This document shows positions 10,130 to 23,464 of a stretch of DNA of 64,000 bases, piece by piece. Under the pieces are notes generated by a model. The model searched no databases and had not been told where the DNA came from. It saw nothing but the letters and a program-made list of their open reading frames with translations. Source of the stretch: Anagrus nilaparvatae (taxonomy: Eukaryota > Arthropoda > Insecta > Hymenoptera > Mymaridae); contig JAKSXM010000007.1 of assembly GCA_022575985.1 (NCBI GenBank), positions 50,250,501 to 50,314,500 of the forward strand, read 5' to 3'. A program made the translations under genes and the position numbers. Each line of letters starts with the position of its first letter. Position 1 is the stretch's first letter.

Positions 10130-13100
10130 TAATTTTTTTATTTTAACGATATTTTAAATTTTGATTTAAAAAAATAAACATTTTTTGGGTACAAGTACAA
10201 TAAATTTAGTGAATTTTGTTACTTATAAACAATCGATAAACTAACCAATAAAAAATTTTTTAAATTAAATTATATTACTATATGGGCTGATTTTTGTTAA
10301 AGGTGCAAGTTTTTCAAATGAATCTCAAAAGAATTTTGAACTCATTTTTACAACCATTTTTAGAAGTCTGAGCGTTACAGCTTGAATTAAAATTTCTTAA
10401 TTTGTAAAAAAAAGCATAATTTGAAAAAAAATTCTTTTTGGATATTTTTTAATAACCTTAAAATTAATATTTTGTGTCAAATAAAAATGCATTCTTTTTA
10501 AATGTATGAAACATTTTAAAAACCACGAACCTCCAAATCAGATCGAACCATATGAAAAATGTTAATATTTTGTTTTTGAAGCTTTTACTCGTTTTCAAAC
10601 TAGAAAAATAGCATACGTAGGCGAATCAATTGAAAATATTGATAAGCTTTTTTAGTAAAATTTTAAATTTCTTGCAAACTAAAAATTTCTTCTTTTCTAT
10701 ATTTTGAAAGTTTTTGATTTTTAAAATTAAAATTGGTAGGCTTAAAATCCGAATTTCTAACCTCAGAATATATAAATTAATTTATTTCTAGCATTTTAAA
10801 GATTAGTTAGATTCCTTGGAGTCGTTGAACGATTTTGAAATAAGATTTTTGCCCTGACCTCAAAAAACATATAAATATTTACCAAAATACTTGAAATAGC
10901 TTAAACTGCCAATTTTGATGTAAGAAATTTAAAATTCTACTATTTTGAAATTGAAAACTCCTGTCTCTGAATTGTCATTAGCGACTTCAAAAACTCTAGA
11001 ATTATACAAAAATTTGGCACAGTTTGCAATATTTTTCAAAAATTTGCATTTTTTTCTTATTTTGGACGATACAGCGTTAATTACTCAAAACCGGTCATTG
11101 AAAAATGGATGAAACCTTCAAAACCATTTTTAGTATCCAAAAATAGATATCATTAACAAAGGATCCATTTTACTCGGTTAAAATTTTTTTTTTTGCATTT
11201 AATATTGCTGGCACCTTGACAGTTAAATTTTATAGTCGAATAACACAGCCCTACAAGTTAAAAAAAAAAATTGGCGACAAAAATGAGACTTAGATTTTCG
11301 TGAGTATTTTTTGACGCTGAAAACGAATCTAAGGTTAAATTTAGCATTACCCGCCCAAAGCAGTCAAACTAATCAGTATGCGGAGCACTTTTTTTATGTG
11401 AATATTTCATTTTCCTAGAAAAATTTTAAATTGAGGCTTAGGCCGATTTTCAAAGTGAAAAATGGGGAAATTTTGCTTGCTGCAACCAATTTTTTTCAAA
11501 ATGATATGAACATTATAATCAGGTAAATATGAAAATCAGTTTAAAAAACTACAAATTTTATGTAATTCACGTTCATTACCATCAATCATTCAAGACAATG
11601 AAATAAAAATTGCTACTTTAAAAAGTACATAATGACCTTATAAAGAAATATGCCAAGAAAAAATAATAACAATATTTTCAATATTTAATTTTGTCAGACA
11701 TTGAATGAATAATAATAATTTAATGAACCATAGAATTTTCTTTCAAACTATATAATATTAAATCATAAAGTCACCTTCCTTTCATTAAAATTCACGTTCA
11801 AAAAAAAATGTCAGAACACATATACACACGTAAAAATAATATAATACAAGTTTTAAAGCTATTTATTTAATGTAGAAAATGTAAAAAGCTTGAGCTTCTA
11901 GTATTATCTCCTTTTATAGATATAGAAATTTAAAGGTATATTATCGTATATGACGATTAAACTCTTAAAAAAGTTTAAAGGATTCGTCACATTTACTCTA
12001 TTCTCTCTAATAAAATGGAACAGTTATTACGCATACGTGCAAAACTACATAGATTTATATAAAGTCTCGACAACACTATTACTTTTTAGGATATTATAAT
12101 ATTCTTAAACTTTATAATTTTACGAGACTTAATCTTCTTGAATTTTTGCATCTTTTATACGGTCATATTTAAGCCTCGAAAAAATTGCACATTTATTAAA
12201 TACAGCATAGAGTCGAAAAGATATTAAGAAGAAAACGTGATAAGTCCATGCACAACCATTATTATTATTATTCTGAATAGCTAGAAATAGATTATATAGA
12301 GTCTTCAATTCTATATGACCCATGGAATAGGAAATATATATATAACATTTTCATCTAAGAGGATGAATTTCATAGTACATTTTAGGGGTTTTGTTAAGAA
12401 ATATTTGAAATTATAATATACGTACATAAAATGTATATTTGATATATTATCCGATTAGATTTTCATTGGTAAAAGTACTTTATATTGCAATATGACTTTC
12501 TGTCTTATATTGATAATATAATATGACGTGTTTTAATGATCTTTTCTCTTTGAAATAGGTATAATAACATAATATATTAAAATATTTTAATCTTTATTTA
12601 TATGTGTGTATATTATAGTAGTACCTATTTTGAAATTTTAAGATTCTTCTAAGATGTTATATTATTGTCATAATTAAAAGTTAGATGTATTTTGTCTATA
12701 ACTAAGAAAATTTTCATGTATTATTCATTTTATTACTTAAAAATAAACTTTAATTATGCAATATGAAGTATATTTTATGGTAAATTGAAAATTTTTAACA
12801 TAAATTGCAGTTTTTTTGAAATTGTTAAAAAACGTGATTTATTCAAATTTTTAAAACTTTACATTTATTTAACGAGCTTTATGATACAGAAATTTAGATT
12901 ATATCAAAGTTATAAATTTAGGGAAATGCCATTTCACTCCCACTTCAATCGATCTTCTGTACTTTTAGTCACTAATATGACTTCGAGGATTTCATTAAAA
13001 CTAGCAATCGGAAAAAAAATTAAGCCTTCAAAATCATTTGTGGTGAACAAGAATACTTAAGATTCAATGAGGTAGATGCATTTTCATTATCTTTGTGCAC

Positions 13101-13620
13101 CTAGGTAGGCAAAAAATATCGTAAGTACCATTGGCGAAAAACTTTAGACATTAGTGAGAACACATATGCGCTAAAATTTGACATCCTTGATTTGCTTTGA
13201 TCAACATAAATTTATTAGTACAGATAAATTTTTTGTTTAAGCAAAGATTAATTATTCTATCAATAAAATTAGTATTTAGAACTTGTAAAGCTTTGAAATA
13301 AATAATAATTATAATAATAATCTTCTGGTAAATAAAAAATTTGTATTCATTTGACTTCATAACGTTAGGACAAAATAAAATTAATTTTAATCATGTATAA
13401 GACATTTATGAGTGTACGGTAAGAGTGAAAATATGGATAACACATCGTCAGCACTCGTTAAATATATATAAAATCAGAACAAGAAATTTATTTTAACTAC
13501 CTTTATATAAAGTAAAAAAGTCTATTCTTTTACGAGAAAAGAGCCATCTATTGTTATTTTAAGAATTATCTTCATAAAATGAATTTAACTAAAAATTACT
13601 TTTATTTTTAATTGTTTGAA
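10130..13620. other. long AT-rich stretch without a supported gene
   Basis: The part from 10,270 to 11,560 has the texture of an old repeat (ACAACCATTTTTAG and similar phrases recur) but no clean ends. A 64-codon minus-strand frame (12323-12129) and a 91-codon plus-strand frame (12785-13060) show no domain and no good splice context, and I take both as chance. Confidence 0.5.
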
Positions 13621-13639
13621 AACTTAAAATTTTTAGCAT

Positions 13640-14386
13640 TAGGTATCAAATCCATAAGATCCAGTAATAACGAATTTTCCGAAACTAGGACTTTTGTGAA
13701 AAAAAATGAGGTATTATACACAAAAAAAAATTTGTGAAATGTTTATTTTACAGCGTTTATTTTAAATTACCTATCAGATTCAAAAAATAGAGTCAAAACT
13801 CTATTTCTGAAATTAGTACTTGCAAATAAAAAAATTAGGTACCTACTACGTCCAAAAAGAAAAAAATTATAACATTTTTTAAAATTTTTAATGCAAAAAT
13901 TTTTTAGAAAAAATTAAAAAAAAATTAAGTATCAGATTCAAGAAATCGAGTAAAAACGATACTTCTAAAATGATTACTTTCATAGAAATAAAATTAGGTA
14001 CTATATCCAAAAAGAAAAACAATTTGGTATTTTTTGTATTTTTTGGTCGAAAAAATTTTGAGACAAAAATTTAAAAAAAATGAATTATTATATTCAAGAT
14101 ATCGAGTAAAAACGTTAATTCTAAATATTAGTAGGTACTTTCATAGAAAAAAATGAATTATTATTTTAAAAAAATTTACATCGAGATTTTTTGGTTAAAA
14201 AAATTTTGAAGAAAAAATTAGGTCTTAATGCCACAATATCGCCGGTTACACCCCTATATACACGCACACATATACAGGCTTTTTTTAAATACCGGGTTTT
14301 GGCTTTTTGGGATCTCAAAATGTGCTTATATGCAAAAAATCAAAAATCAAAATTTCACCTATAATAATAGTTCCATTACGAGGAAC
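13640..14386 (+). repeat. GGTTCCTC-family repeat, copy at 14 kb
   Basis: It contains the family phrases TTAGGTACCTACTACGTCC, TCAAGATATCGAGTAAAAACG and GGTCTTAATGCCACAATAT. A short CA-rich stretch follows (14,259-14,276), and the copy ends with the family terminus GTTCCATTACGAGGAACC (14,369-14,386). The copy is more diverged than those at 54-59 kb. Confidence 0.6.
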
Positions 14387-14404
14387 CAAAAATTTTTTGT
14401 CATG

Positions 14405-14626
14405 ATGTCGAAATATTCCACTTGCGACAAGCGAAATAATAAATCCAGTAATGGCAAGGAGGAAAGTACTGCTTGTCACAAATCGACTTTTTCTAGTATG
14501 GTATCAAATAGTATTTTTTTAAATAAATTAAGTAACATCCATCAAGTTTGGTCGGCCCTCTCTAAATTTATTATTCCCATATTATTATTATTTAAATTAA
14601 TTTACTGCAGTAGTACGTATAAATAA
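14405..14626 (+). other. short open frame of mixed codon use after the repeat, unassigned
   Basis: Just 3' of the repeat terminus is a frame of about 73 codons: MSKYSTCDKRNNKSSNGKEE, then a Ser-rich part and a hydrophobic end (SKFIIPILLLFKLIYC). Base composition is less AT-rich than its surroundings, so it could be a coding remnant or part of a mobile element. No splice site or known motif supports it. Confidence 0.2.
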
Positions 14627-14639
14627 AAAATACAAAAAC

Positions 14640-16225
14640 AGTCAATCCATAACCAAAAATTATTAATTTACCGATTATACCACACAAATATACAAAAAAA
14701 AAGAATTAGCATAAATTAAAAACTCAAGTGCTTTATTATTATATTTAATATGAAAATCTCTAAATTAAACAAAAGTCCATCAAGTTAAACTAGAAAATCG
14801 TCTTTTTAGTATTGACAATTATATAGCAAATGATAATACTAAACTTTAAGTAAACATTTTAACAAAATATACATATGACATATTCTACTATAAACTTAGA
14901 TAATAATAATACCCAGAAGCAAGTGTTTTGACAAATACTAAATTCTCTCTATACGTATACTAATAGTTTTATAATCAAAACAAAAAATTGCATATACAAA
15001 GCTAATCTAATTCATTTAAAAAATAAGATCAATATGTTAACACAACATTGAAAATAAAAAAAAGAAACCTTTGATTTTGTCTTTTTTGTAAATACGTAAG
15101 TATCAAAAGACCCTTTTTTGTTATAATAAATTTTATACATATTAACATTAAATAAATAAAGATTATCACATGAAAGAGAGAAATCTAATCGATACATAAT
15201 ATGACAGAGCACAGATGTATCTACAGGATTTGTATTATATATGTAGGAGTACCAGTAGTACATTATTTGAATTATTTACCCACATTCAATTACTCTTAAT
15301 TGATGTAATACTCAAATATAATTAATTATTTAATTACTATTAAATTATAGCTTTATTAAGCAATAAAATAGGCTTAAATCAAAATTTTTTTACTTTCTGT
15401 AATTTATGCTCTCAAATGTCGAAAAGCGTAAAATTATCTGCAATTGAATCTTTTTAACTTATGATGCATGTTTTTTTCATTTTTTTGACTGCAAATTTAA
15501 GTGAAAATTAAATTTAAAAATAACTTTTTTAGTTGTTGCAATTTATTTTAATATGCCCACAAATAATTATTAAAAAATTAATTCTTAGTTAAGTATAGTT
15601 CACAAAAATGTATCTAACAGGATTAAAATCCCCAAATTTGTAAAAATAAGTTGAGGTCGAATTTACATTTGTAATGAACAAGCCATATATGAATGAAAGA
15701 AAGGCAGAAGGTATACATGTAATGCTTAAACGTATAGGGATTTCAGCAATACAAAGAACATCTATGGGCCACTTATAGTTTTCTATAAAGCCTCGCGGGC
15801 AGGGTTGAGTAACTAAGTATAAAGTTAACTAAATAGACCTTGAGCTAGGGTTAAGTATATAACATTTGTATCACATTTATATAGTAGCAAGCTAAATAAA
15901 CAACGAATCAACTGTAAAAACATTTCCAGAACACTTGCTATATCACTTAAAGGAATCTCTGCCCTATTATATATTTCTATATATGTGTTTAGATAATTTA
16001 TTAAAATGCAAGTGTTATTTTCATAAGACTATACATTAATATGGTGACATTCAGTTGAGTATTTATTAGAAGGGAAATGTTGTTGTTTATGTAAAACAAT
16101 GGACAATTATATAAACTTACAGACTTCCAAAGTGAATAGTAATGTTTAGATAAATAATATCTAATTATTTTAATTTAACTTAATAATAATATATAAGAGC
16201 CCGTATATGAACTTTTGAGTTACCA
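14640..16225. other. AT-rich stretch, no gene seen
   Basis: Only a 34-codon frame at 15,673-15,777 (MNKPYMNERKAEGIHVMLKR and on) has a protein-like texture. It has no splice context and may be a transposon remnant. Confidence 0.4.
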
Positions 16226-16229
16226 AATC

Positions 16230-16896
16230 TAACTGCAAATGGACAATACAACTAATGTAAGGACTGAGTCTTATATTATAAAAGGTTGTCACCCAGGTGA
16301 AAATTTAGAATATTCTTTAATACCCCCCTCCCTTAAAAAAATAATTATAAATCAGTTTGTAAAAAAACCTGAACCGACCTCAGGAAGAAGGGGTTAAAAA
16401 TTTTTGACACCTGGGTGAAAAATTTGTTACAGCACAGGAATTAGGTTAATGAATCAGGTTAATGAATATAGATGTTAAATATAGCCGATATGCAAAATCC
16501 CATCCTTGAAAATTTGAAGCGAAACAAGATACGAAAAAAGATACCAAATTTGAATTGACCGCAATAACTTTTTTCGGTACAATTTTTTAGGGTTGGGAAC
16601 TTGTATATCAGCTATATTTGACATCTATATTCATTCGTTCAATTTCTCTGCAGTAACAAATTTTTAACCCCTCCATCCTCAGGTAGGTTCAGGTTTTTTT
16701 TACAAACCAATTAAGGCATATGTTCGGTGGGGGGGGGGAGAGTTTACTCAACGATAACCTAAATTTTTATTTGATAACAAAATTTTCACCTGGATGACAA
16801 CCTAGGTTAATAGTCTAGGAAATTTCGGTTCACTAAGTCTTTTAACATAAGATTCAGGTACATTAGTTGTATTGTTCATTTTACAATTTGCAGTAT
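16230..16896. repeat. foldback element, about 665 bp
   Basis: The ends are inverted copies: AACTGCAAATGGACAATACA and ACTAATGTA on the left, TACATTAGTTGTATTGTTC and TTTGCAGT on the right. Inside these, GGTTGTCACCCAGGTGAAAA (left) mirrors TTTTCACCTGGATGACAACC (right), and CCTCAGGAAGAAGGGGTTAA mirrors TTAACCCCTCCATCCTCAGG. The whole unit can fold into one long imperfect hairpin. No coding capacity. It includes a G run at 16,727. Confidence 0.6.
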
Positions 16897-17592
16897 AATT
16901 TATTATTGTTATATTTTCCAGATATTTATAGACCCTTAAATAGTTTTTTTTTAATACAGTCACATAAGAACAAAGTTTTATTTAAAATTTCACATTACTC
17001 AGGCTGGGATTGTGAAAATTGATTTTCTGTTGCTAGCTTAGAAATTGATTTCTTTTATGAAAAAGTTCATTCTTTCTTAATACAAAAATTTGGTGAGAAT
17101 CTGATTAAACTAAAAATTATTTATATGTCACAATTTTTGGAATATAACTCACCTTTATCTCTATTTTTATTATTGTATTGAAAATATTCTGTTTATTAAT
17201 GTAATTTAAACACTAGAATTAGTTTTATGCAAGTGTAAATTTAGCATGTGTAGCAGCGCTATAAGAAGAGTCTGAGATGTTTGTAAATACAACGAAAATG
17301 TTTATAATAATAAGCAGCTTATAAAATCCTATTTTCAATTTTCAAATAATTCATTATATTAATTGCTTCAAGAAAAATTTAATAATTGTAGTTTGATTAC
17401 CAAACCAGCTACTTTAGTCAATATAGTATGCAAGCAAAAACTACCACATATTTAATCTAAACTGTAAATTTTAGTTTTCCGCTGATTATGTGAGGGGGGG
17501 GGGTTCAACTTTTTTGTGACAATTAGTGACAAATGGTAGGTCCCAAAAATTGCGAAAATTTTCTGAACGTCTTTTATGAATGCTCCCTGAGT

Positions 17593-17879
17593 CGTTTTCT
17601 TTAACTCCGTCTTTTTATAAAAATACTAGGCTTTTAGTGCCAGTTACAAGGGAGTAAAAAATTGTAAATTGCAAAATGAAGTATCAAAAGTAGTCTGCCG
17701 GATTAGGCACTCTGCATTTTCTCATTGCATTCTTGGCAAAGTGTTAGACTCGCTCATTTATTTTAATATCAATTTCTGATACTTCATTTAATCGTCTTCA
17801 ATTTTTTAATCCCTTGAGATTAGCACTTTATAAAAAGTTTATTGTATATTTTCATAAAGTGAAGGAACTGGAGAAAACA
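17593..17879. repeat. foldback element, about 290 bp
   Basis: The left arm (GTTTTCTTTAACTCCGTC..TTAGTGCCAGTTACAAGGGA..ATGAAGTATCA) is mirrored by the right arm (TGATACTTCATTTAATCGTC..TCCCTTGAGATTAGCAC..GGAACTGGAGAAAAC). Non-coding, probably a miniature element. Confidence 0.5.
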
Positions 17880-17917
17880 AGGCCAACAATAGAGATAAAT
17901 GAAAATTATTCAGTACA

Positions 17918-18063
17918 GCATTCTACAATCATCCGGTAAACACTTGCGGTCTCAAGTTTCACATGTTTATTTTAAGTTATCATTTAGCTTGGTTGCGGTG
18001 CCACTACCTTGCGGACCTCTAGCGGACGACCACAAGGTTTTACCCAATGATTGTAGAATGTGC
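17918..18063. repeat. small palindromic element, 146 bp
   Basis: GCATTCTACAATCATCCGG at the left is inverted as CAATGATTGTAGAATGTGC at the right, and CTTGCGG repeats inside. It lies 38 bases after the previous foldback element. No coding capacity. Confidence 0.5.
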
Positions 18064-18069
18064 CTTATT

Positions 18070-20160
18070 CTTCTTCTTTTCTGACTATGACGCGACGTGT
18101 CTTCTGGGCATCAACCCAGAAACCAATGCAGAAAAATAATAAAACCATAATGTTTATACAAATAGAAAAATTAATAAAATAAATGCTAATAATAAAGATT
18201 TAAATTATATTAAACACGAAAATATTCTACGTCGTTTATATAATGTCGCAAACGCATTTCTTTTGCGAGAAATTTTAATTCTTAATCTTATAATCTTTTA
18301 ATTTATAAATTTTAAAATTGATTTTGAATTATTTACTGGAAGACATTTATTTTTGTTTTAAATTTTTGTTTCATTTCTGTATTTCTATAAATCACGCTAT
18401 AAACTAATTTTTCGTAAATGTTATTATTTCAATTTTTAAATTCTGTGTTTCTGCATAATAAATTTTTACTATTATATAAAAAGGTAAAAAAATGTCAATA
18501 TACATTTAATAGCAGTTTTTAACTTAATTTCGCCTGTGCTACTATCTGGAAAAGCTGTGTACTTATTTATATCAGTTATTAATTCTTTGTTTGCTTTATT
18601 TATCAATCATTTGACCACAAGAATAGCAAAATTTTGAAATTAAAAAGAAAAAAAAAATCCTTAATTCTGAATTATTAAAAAAATGATAAAAAATTTTACA
18701 AAGAGTTGCCAATTAAAAATTCATTATGGAAATTTTTTAATTTAATTCTGTTTAAAAATTCATGAATTTCAAATGAACGATAAAAAATTATCCATGCTTA
18801 AGAATACAGATCGTATTTTATTCCAGGTACTTATAGATTATCCTGTCTATCAAATAGATTTGTTTATTATGCACTTAATTATTTTCCTTAAACGATCCTT
18901 ATCCAACAAAATTCGCCAAGATAAAAAGCTTTTACAAAAAAAAAAACAAAACAAATAGCCAATATGTTTTTATTAAAATCCAACAATTATTTTACAAAGT
19001 AAAAGATAATCTCAATATTCTCCAATGAATATTCATGATTTTTAGTATTAAAAACAGAAGCTATCTATCTATCGTTTAAATAACTTGTCTAAAAATTTTC
19101 TCTCTAAGATAAGCATCGCGTGAAGATAATGAGATACCATAGTTTAAGTCTCTCGCCTTTTATCAAAGTATAGTTTACTAAAAAGAAGCTTGCATTGACA
19201 TTGAGTATTATAAAAGAGGAGCAAATTAATGAGAAAGTTTAAAAGAGGGTTATATAGAACGACAAGTATTTTTATAATGAACTTTGCCAAAATCTACTTG
19301 AGTCAAAAAAGGGTATATATATATTTATAACAAACATATACCTATATTTTTTAGAAAATAAGATATAGAAAAAATAAAAAGGTGAACAAAAGCATTTTAT
19401 GAAAAAAGGAAAAGTAATAATAATAATAAAAGAATCGGATAAAAAGAACAAAAAAAAAGGAGAAAATACATAATGAAAAAAGAAAACCGTCGATATAATA
19501 CACAGTGAAATAAAGAAATATATAACAGGGCCATTAAAACTTTTTAATAAGAGTAATAGAGAAAATGTTAAAAAAAAAAAAATTGTGCTTTAACATTGTA
19601 GAGCATATTATAGAAAAAATATCATCAAAAGAGTAGAAAATAATAATAATATAAAACATTAAAAGGAAGAAAATGTTTAAGATGAAGAATAATAGTTTAA
19701 AAAAAAAAAAAGGTAAAAAAATAATTTAGTGGTGTATTATAGTTGAAAATGTTTAAGGAGCAAGAGACTTAATTATCTAATTAATTAACCTCAATCAGAA
19801 CGATGAGTAATTTCTCGGTTCGCTGATGCTTTTGCTTATGCGTATATCTATATCTATACAGAAGGAGAATTTCTTGTCACATTGTGACTGCAGGGCGACT
19901 TACGGTTGAATTCACAAGAAATCGATTTACTATTATAGCATATTATTATTACTGTATATAACACAAGGAAAGTCTTAGTAAATTTCTCAACATTTGTTTC
20001 AAAAAGCTTTCATTGATTAATAATAATTATTATTATTTTCAACGCTTTTATTATTATTCTTATTATTTACGTGTTTTGGTTAATGATGGTTTTAAAAAAA
20101 AATTTCTATTAGAAAAACAATTTAATTAAATATTGATACTTTTAAAAAATTTGAGAATTT
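18070..20160. other. AT-rich stretch without a supported gene
   Basis: Poly-A tracts and short frames only. A less AT-rich patch at 19,800-19,930 has a minus-strand consensus donor (GTAAGT) but no convincing exon. It lies upstream of the candidate exon at 20,164. Confidence 0.4.
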
Positions 20161-20163
20161 AAA

Positions 20164-20245
20164 ATGAAATTTTGGGAAAATAACTTGCGATCGATTGAGC
20201 CAAACTATAACGAAAACTACGCCAGTTCAAACAATTGTTCTAGAA
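20164..20245 (+). CDS. candidate first coding exon of an unknown plus-strand gene
   Basis: An ATG at 20164, preceded by an in-frame TAA, opens 27 codons (MKFWENNLRSIEPNYNENYA, then SSNNCSR). They end at the donor A|GTATGT in phase 1. Codon use is mixed and unlike the surrounding AT runs. No following exon could be identified; the acceptor before 23,459 would meet a stop in this phase. A candidate only. Confidence 0.33.
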
Positions 20246-20348
20246 GTATGTAATTTTATATAGTATTTCAAAATCAAATTCTAATTTTTACATAAATCTC
20301 ATACTTTCGATACCGATTTAAACCTAAAAGAAACATTGATAAAATATA

Positions 20349-20545
20349 CACAGAAACAGATTTGAACCACTAAAATCGGTTATAGTAGGAACGGAATATT
20401 ACTTTTACCATAAGAACTGAAAATATTTATGCTAGAACCGAGATTCAGGGTTCTAAAAACTAGTTAAAAACCTTCTTTTAAAAAATTATTATTTTTTTCA
20501 AAATCAAAATTATAGTTACAAAAATATTTTTTATATTTCTTTTAT
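20349..20545 (+). repeat. one arm of the CACAGA-family TIR element
   Basis: It begins CACAGAAACAGATTTGAACC directly after a TA. It follows the left arm of the complete element at 41,489-41,895 closely: CGGTTATAGTAGGAAC, GTAATATTCCG-type inverse, TTTATGCTAGAACC, AAAACCTTCTTTTAAAAAATTATT. The second arm is missing. Confidence 0.55.
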
Positions 20546-20944
20546 GAATCGCGTAAATTCTCGAAACGCGGAGAGTCTAACTGATTTTAGTTCACAAGTT
20601 TGACTTACAGTAATTGGCACTCGGATCAACATCAAGTTTTCCAGTGTATTCGATAGCTAAGTCGCAAAACTATAGCCTATGTCACCCACAGACTTTTTTT
20701 TCTACTTTTTGACACTGGTTTTATGAAATTTTGTTCATTGGTTCGACCCTGATATAGTAGTTAGAATAGATAAATAATTCAATTTAAAAACAATTTAAAA
20801 AGGCGCGCCTTTAAAAAATAACATATTGTACGCCGCAAGAGCGCGCTAGTATTAATTTCTATAACAGCTGATGGCTGATGAGTGCCTCAAAATTCTTCTG
20901 ACATTTCTCAATTTTTATAGTAGAAGGAAAAGCGCGTAATATAG

Positions 20945-23105
20945 TCTAGGAAAGGAGGTAAAATCTGGTAGCAGTAATTATACGCAAGTCAGATCAACTT
21001 GAAACCTTTTGCAATTTGTTAATGAAGGTGTCTAGTACCGAAGTAAACAACTTTCGTTGGTTGACAAAAGGGCGGGGGGAGAGGGGGGTGGAACTCATTG
21101 GGGGGGGGTTAAAAAATAATAACCTAACCAATCGATAAATTACCATTTTTTAAGATAAAAACATTGATTGCAATTTTTTATAAAAATGCACCCCTTCCGA
21201 GTTACAGCGCAATGAAAAGTGTGATTTTTGCCAAAAAAAATTTTTTTTTTTTTTAGTTTTTTTAATTTTATTTGGAATCTGGTAGAATTACAAAAAAAAT
21301 TATATATTACTAATTTTAAGTATTTTCGTTGACAAAGACAGCGGTTTTAATTTTTTTTGTGTACGAAAAATATTAAAGGAGATATGACAAGTCAAAAATG
21401 GTTGTTTAACGAAAAATCAAGAAATCGGATCGTTCTGGCGTAAATATCTGGAAAAATATTACTTTCACAAAAAAAATTATTCTTATCATTTTTCAAGATG
21501 ATACAATTGGAAAAATTTTGAGACCACCTAGAACCGTTTAAAATAACCATAAAAAAAGTTATGGGCAAAAAAAATTTTTTTCCAAAATTTTTCATGCCAA
21601 TTTTTTAGCGCCATCTGGGCTGAGTTGCTTCGAAAAAAAAATCCTTTGGTGTAAAGTCAGAACACATGTTCCTAAATATGTCCAGCAATTTTTGACCCTA
21701 TCGGGTAATTATTGTTTATATTTTGGCCTGACAAAGTTGGGTAAAATCGTGTATTTTTTAAAACATTTTCAGTTTTTGGCCAGCAGCGTGAACATTATTT
21801 ATTTTCAACAGCCAAGTTTTTTAGCATTTATTTCAAGTTGTTTGTACTTCAAGTTTTTGTTAAAATTTTTCGCCTGCAAGCAGATTTGGCCGTTTAAAAT
21901 TGCCTATTTTATGTTTACAACGGTAAATGCTCTTTTTTGTCCGGCGAAATTAAAGAAAAATGGCCAATCCAATTTAAATTTTGCATATGACATGAAATTT
22001 CGGCGTTAACCTTAGCTTTGAAATGGTTCATTGTACATCTCGTTATCATTAGCCAAAAAAAAGTTATGGCCAAAATTCCTTTTTTTTTCAGCAATTCCAA
22101 ACAATTTTTATACTTAATCCATTAGGTCACTCGATCTCTAAGTTTTATGAAAAATTTTCGTACAGTACCTTATGTTTACATGATAACTTAATAAAATGCT
22201 GCTATAATCGTGCTATAAAATTTATATAAGACAAAATATTTTCGAAAAATTGATCCAAATACAAAAAAAATAATGAGGTCATGTTTTTTGTATTTTTTCT
22301 TATTCTGGGAGTAGTTTTTAACCCCCCTATTATTAAACCTTATATCTCAATATCGGGCCAATTTTTTGTACATTGTAGGGTACTTTTTACACCCAGGGTT
22401 GCAAATCTTGTTACTTTTTCTGCTGTAAAACGAAAAGAGGCAAAAAAAATTTAATAACCAATAAATTTAATTTTTTTTTTTTAAATAAATTTAGGGGTAG
22501 TTTTAACCACCCCCCGGGGGAGGGGTGTAATTAATTTCATATTAGTAAATATACGATAAAATATTTTCAAAAAATTGATCCAAATACAAAAAAAATAAGG
22601 AGGTCATATTTTTTGTACTTTTTCTTACTCTTGGGGTAGTTTTAACCACCCTATTATTAAACCTTATATCTCAATTTCAGTCCATAATAAAATAAATAAA
22701 AATCTTCAATTAATTTTTCTAAAAAAATGCCATTCATTTGATAATTTTAGCAAAAATCCCAAAATATTTAAAAACAACCCCTAAAAAAGGGTAGTTTTTA
22801 CTGTTTACAGGGTGATTGAGAAATTTCTGACATTAAAATCGTAATCAGCGACCCAAAAAACCCCCTAGTACCTATTTTCAACAAAATTCATTTAATATTC
22901 CCCGAGATATTAAATATTTATTTATTTTTGGCCAAAAAAAACAGTTTGGCCAATTTTTACAACATTTCGGACTAATTGCAACCAACCAACGTTGTTTACT
23001 TCTGAACTTGACACCTTTCTTGACAAATTGCAAAAGGTTTCAAGTTGATCTGACTTGCGTATAATTACTGCTTCATTTTACAAAAAAATTTACTTCCTTT
23101 CTTGG
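20945..23105. mobile_element. 2.16-kb element with about 100-bp terminal inverted repeats
   Basis: The left TIR (about 20,971-21,063: GCAGTAATTATACGCAAGTC, AGATCAACTTGAAACCTTTT, GCAATTTGT..) is inverted at 22,980-23,071 (CAAATTGCAAAAGGTTTCAA, GTTGATCTGACTTGCGTATA, ATTACTGC). The interior contains a direct repeat of about 130 bp with period 323 (from 22,228 and again from 22,551), sharing ATTGATCCAAATACAAAAAA and ATTATTAAACCTTATATCTC. The frames at 21,692-22,009 and 21,915-22,100 match no transposase I know, so it is probably non-autonomous. Confidence 0.6.
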
Positions 23106-23464
23106 ATTAATAATCTCATAGTAAATTTGTGATTAATTATTTTTTCATTTGGTAATAATTTATTATTTTAAATCAATTTAAATTAATATTTTTCTCATAT
23201 ATTAAAGTGCAAACTGTACACAAAGAAGTTTAAAATTTATTTTTTAATTGAAAAGGTCTCAATTATCCATTCACAACACAAAAAAGTAACTAATAGTAAC
23301 TAATAACCTTAAATCCACGCTTAAAAAAGTATAAAAATTTAATTTAAATATAAAAGTAAAATTTGTTTTGTGGATGAAAGGTTATAATTTTTTTTTTGCA
23401 TATTCTTTACGTTGCAAATGCGTTAAATTTATATTTTTATATTTACAGAATTTATATTTAAAAA

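Noticed and set aside
12129..12323. 64-codon minus-strand frame with an Asn run
   Set aside because: No splice sites, no motif, and A/T-driven composition.
14228..14404. first part of the 132-codon frame at 14.2 kb
   Set aside because: It translates the CA-rich part and end of the GGTTCCTC-family repeat.
20610..20670. minus-strand segment reading LAIEYTGKLDVDPSANY with a GTAAGT donor
   Set aside because: The adjoining phrases (CTATAGCCTATGTCACCC and following) resemble transposon sequence, the acceptor is poor, and no consistent exon chain could be built.
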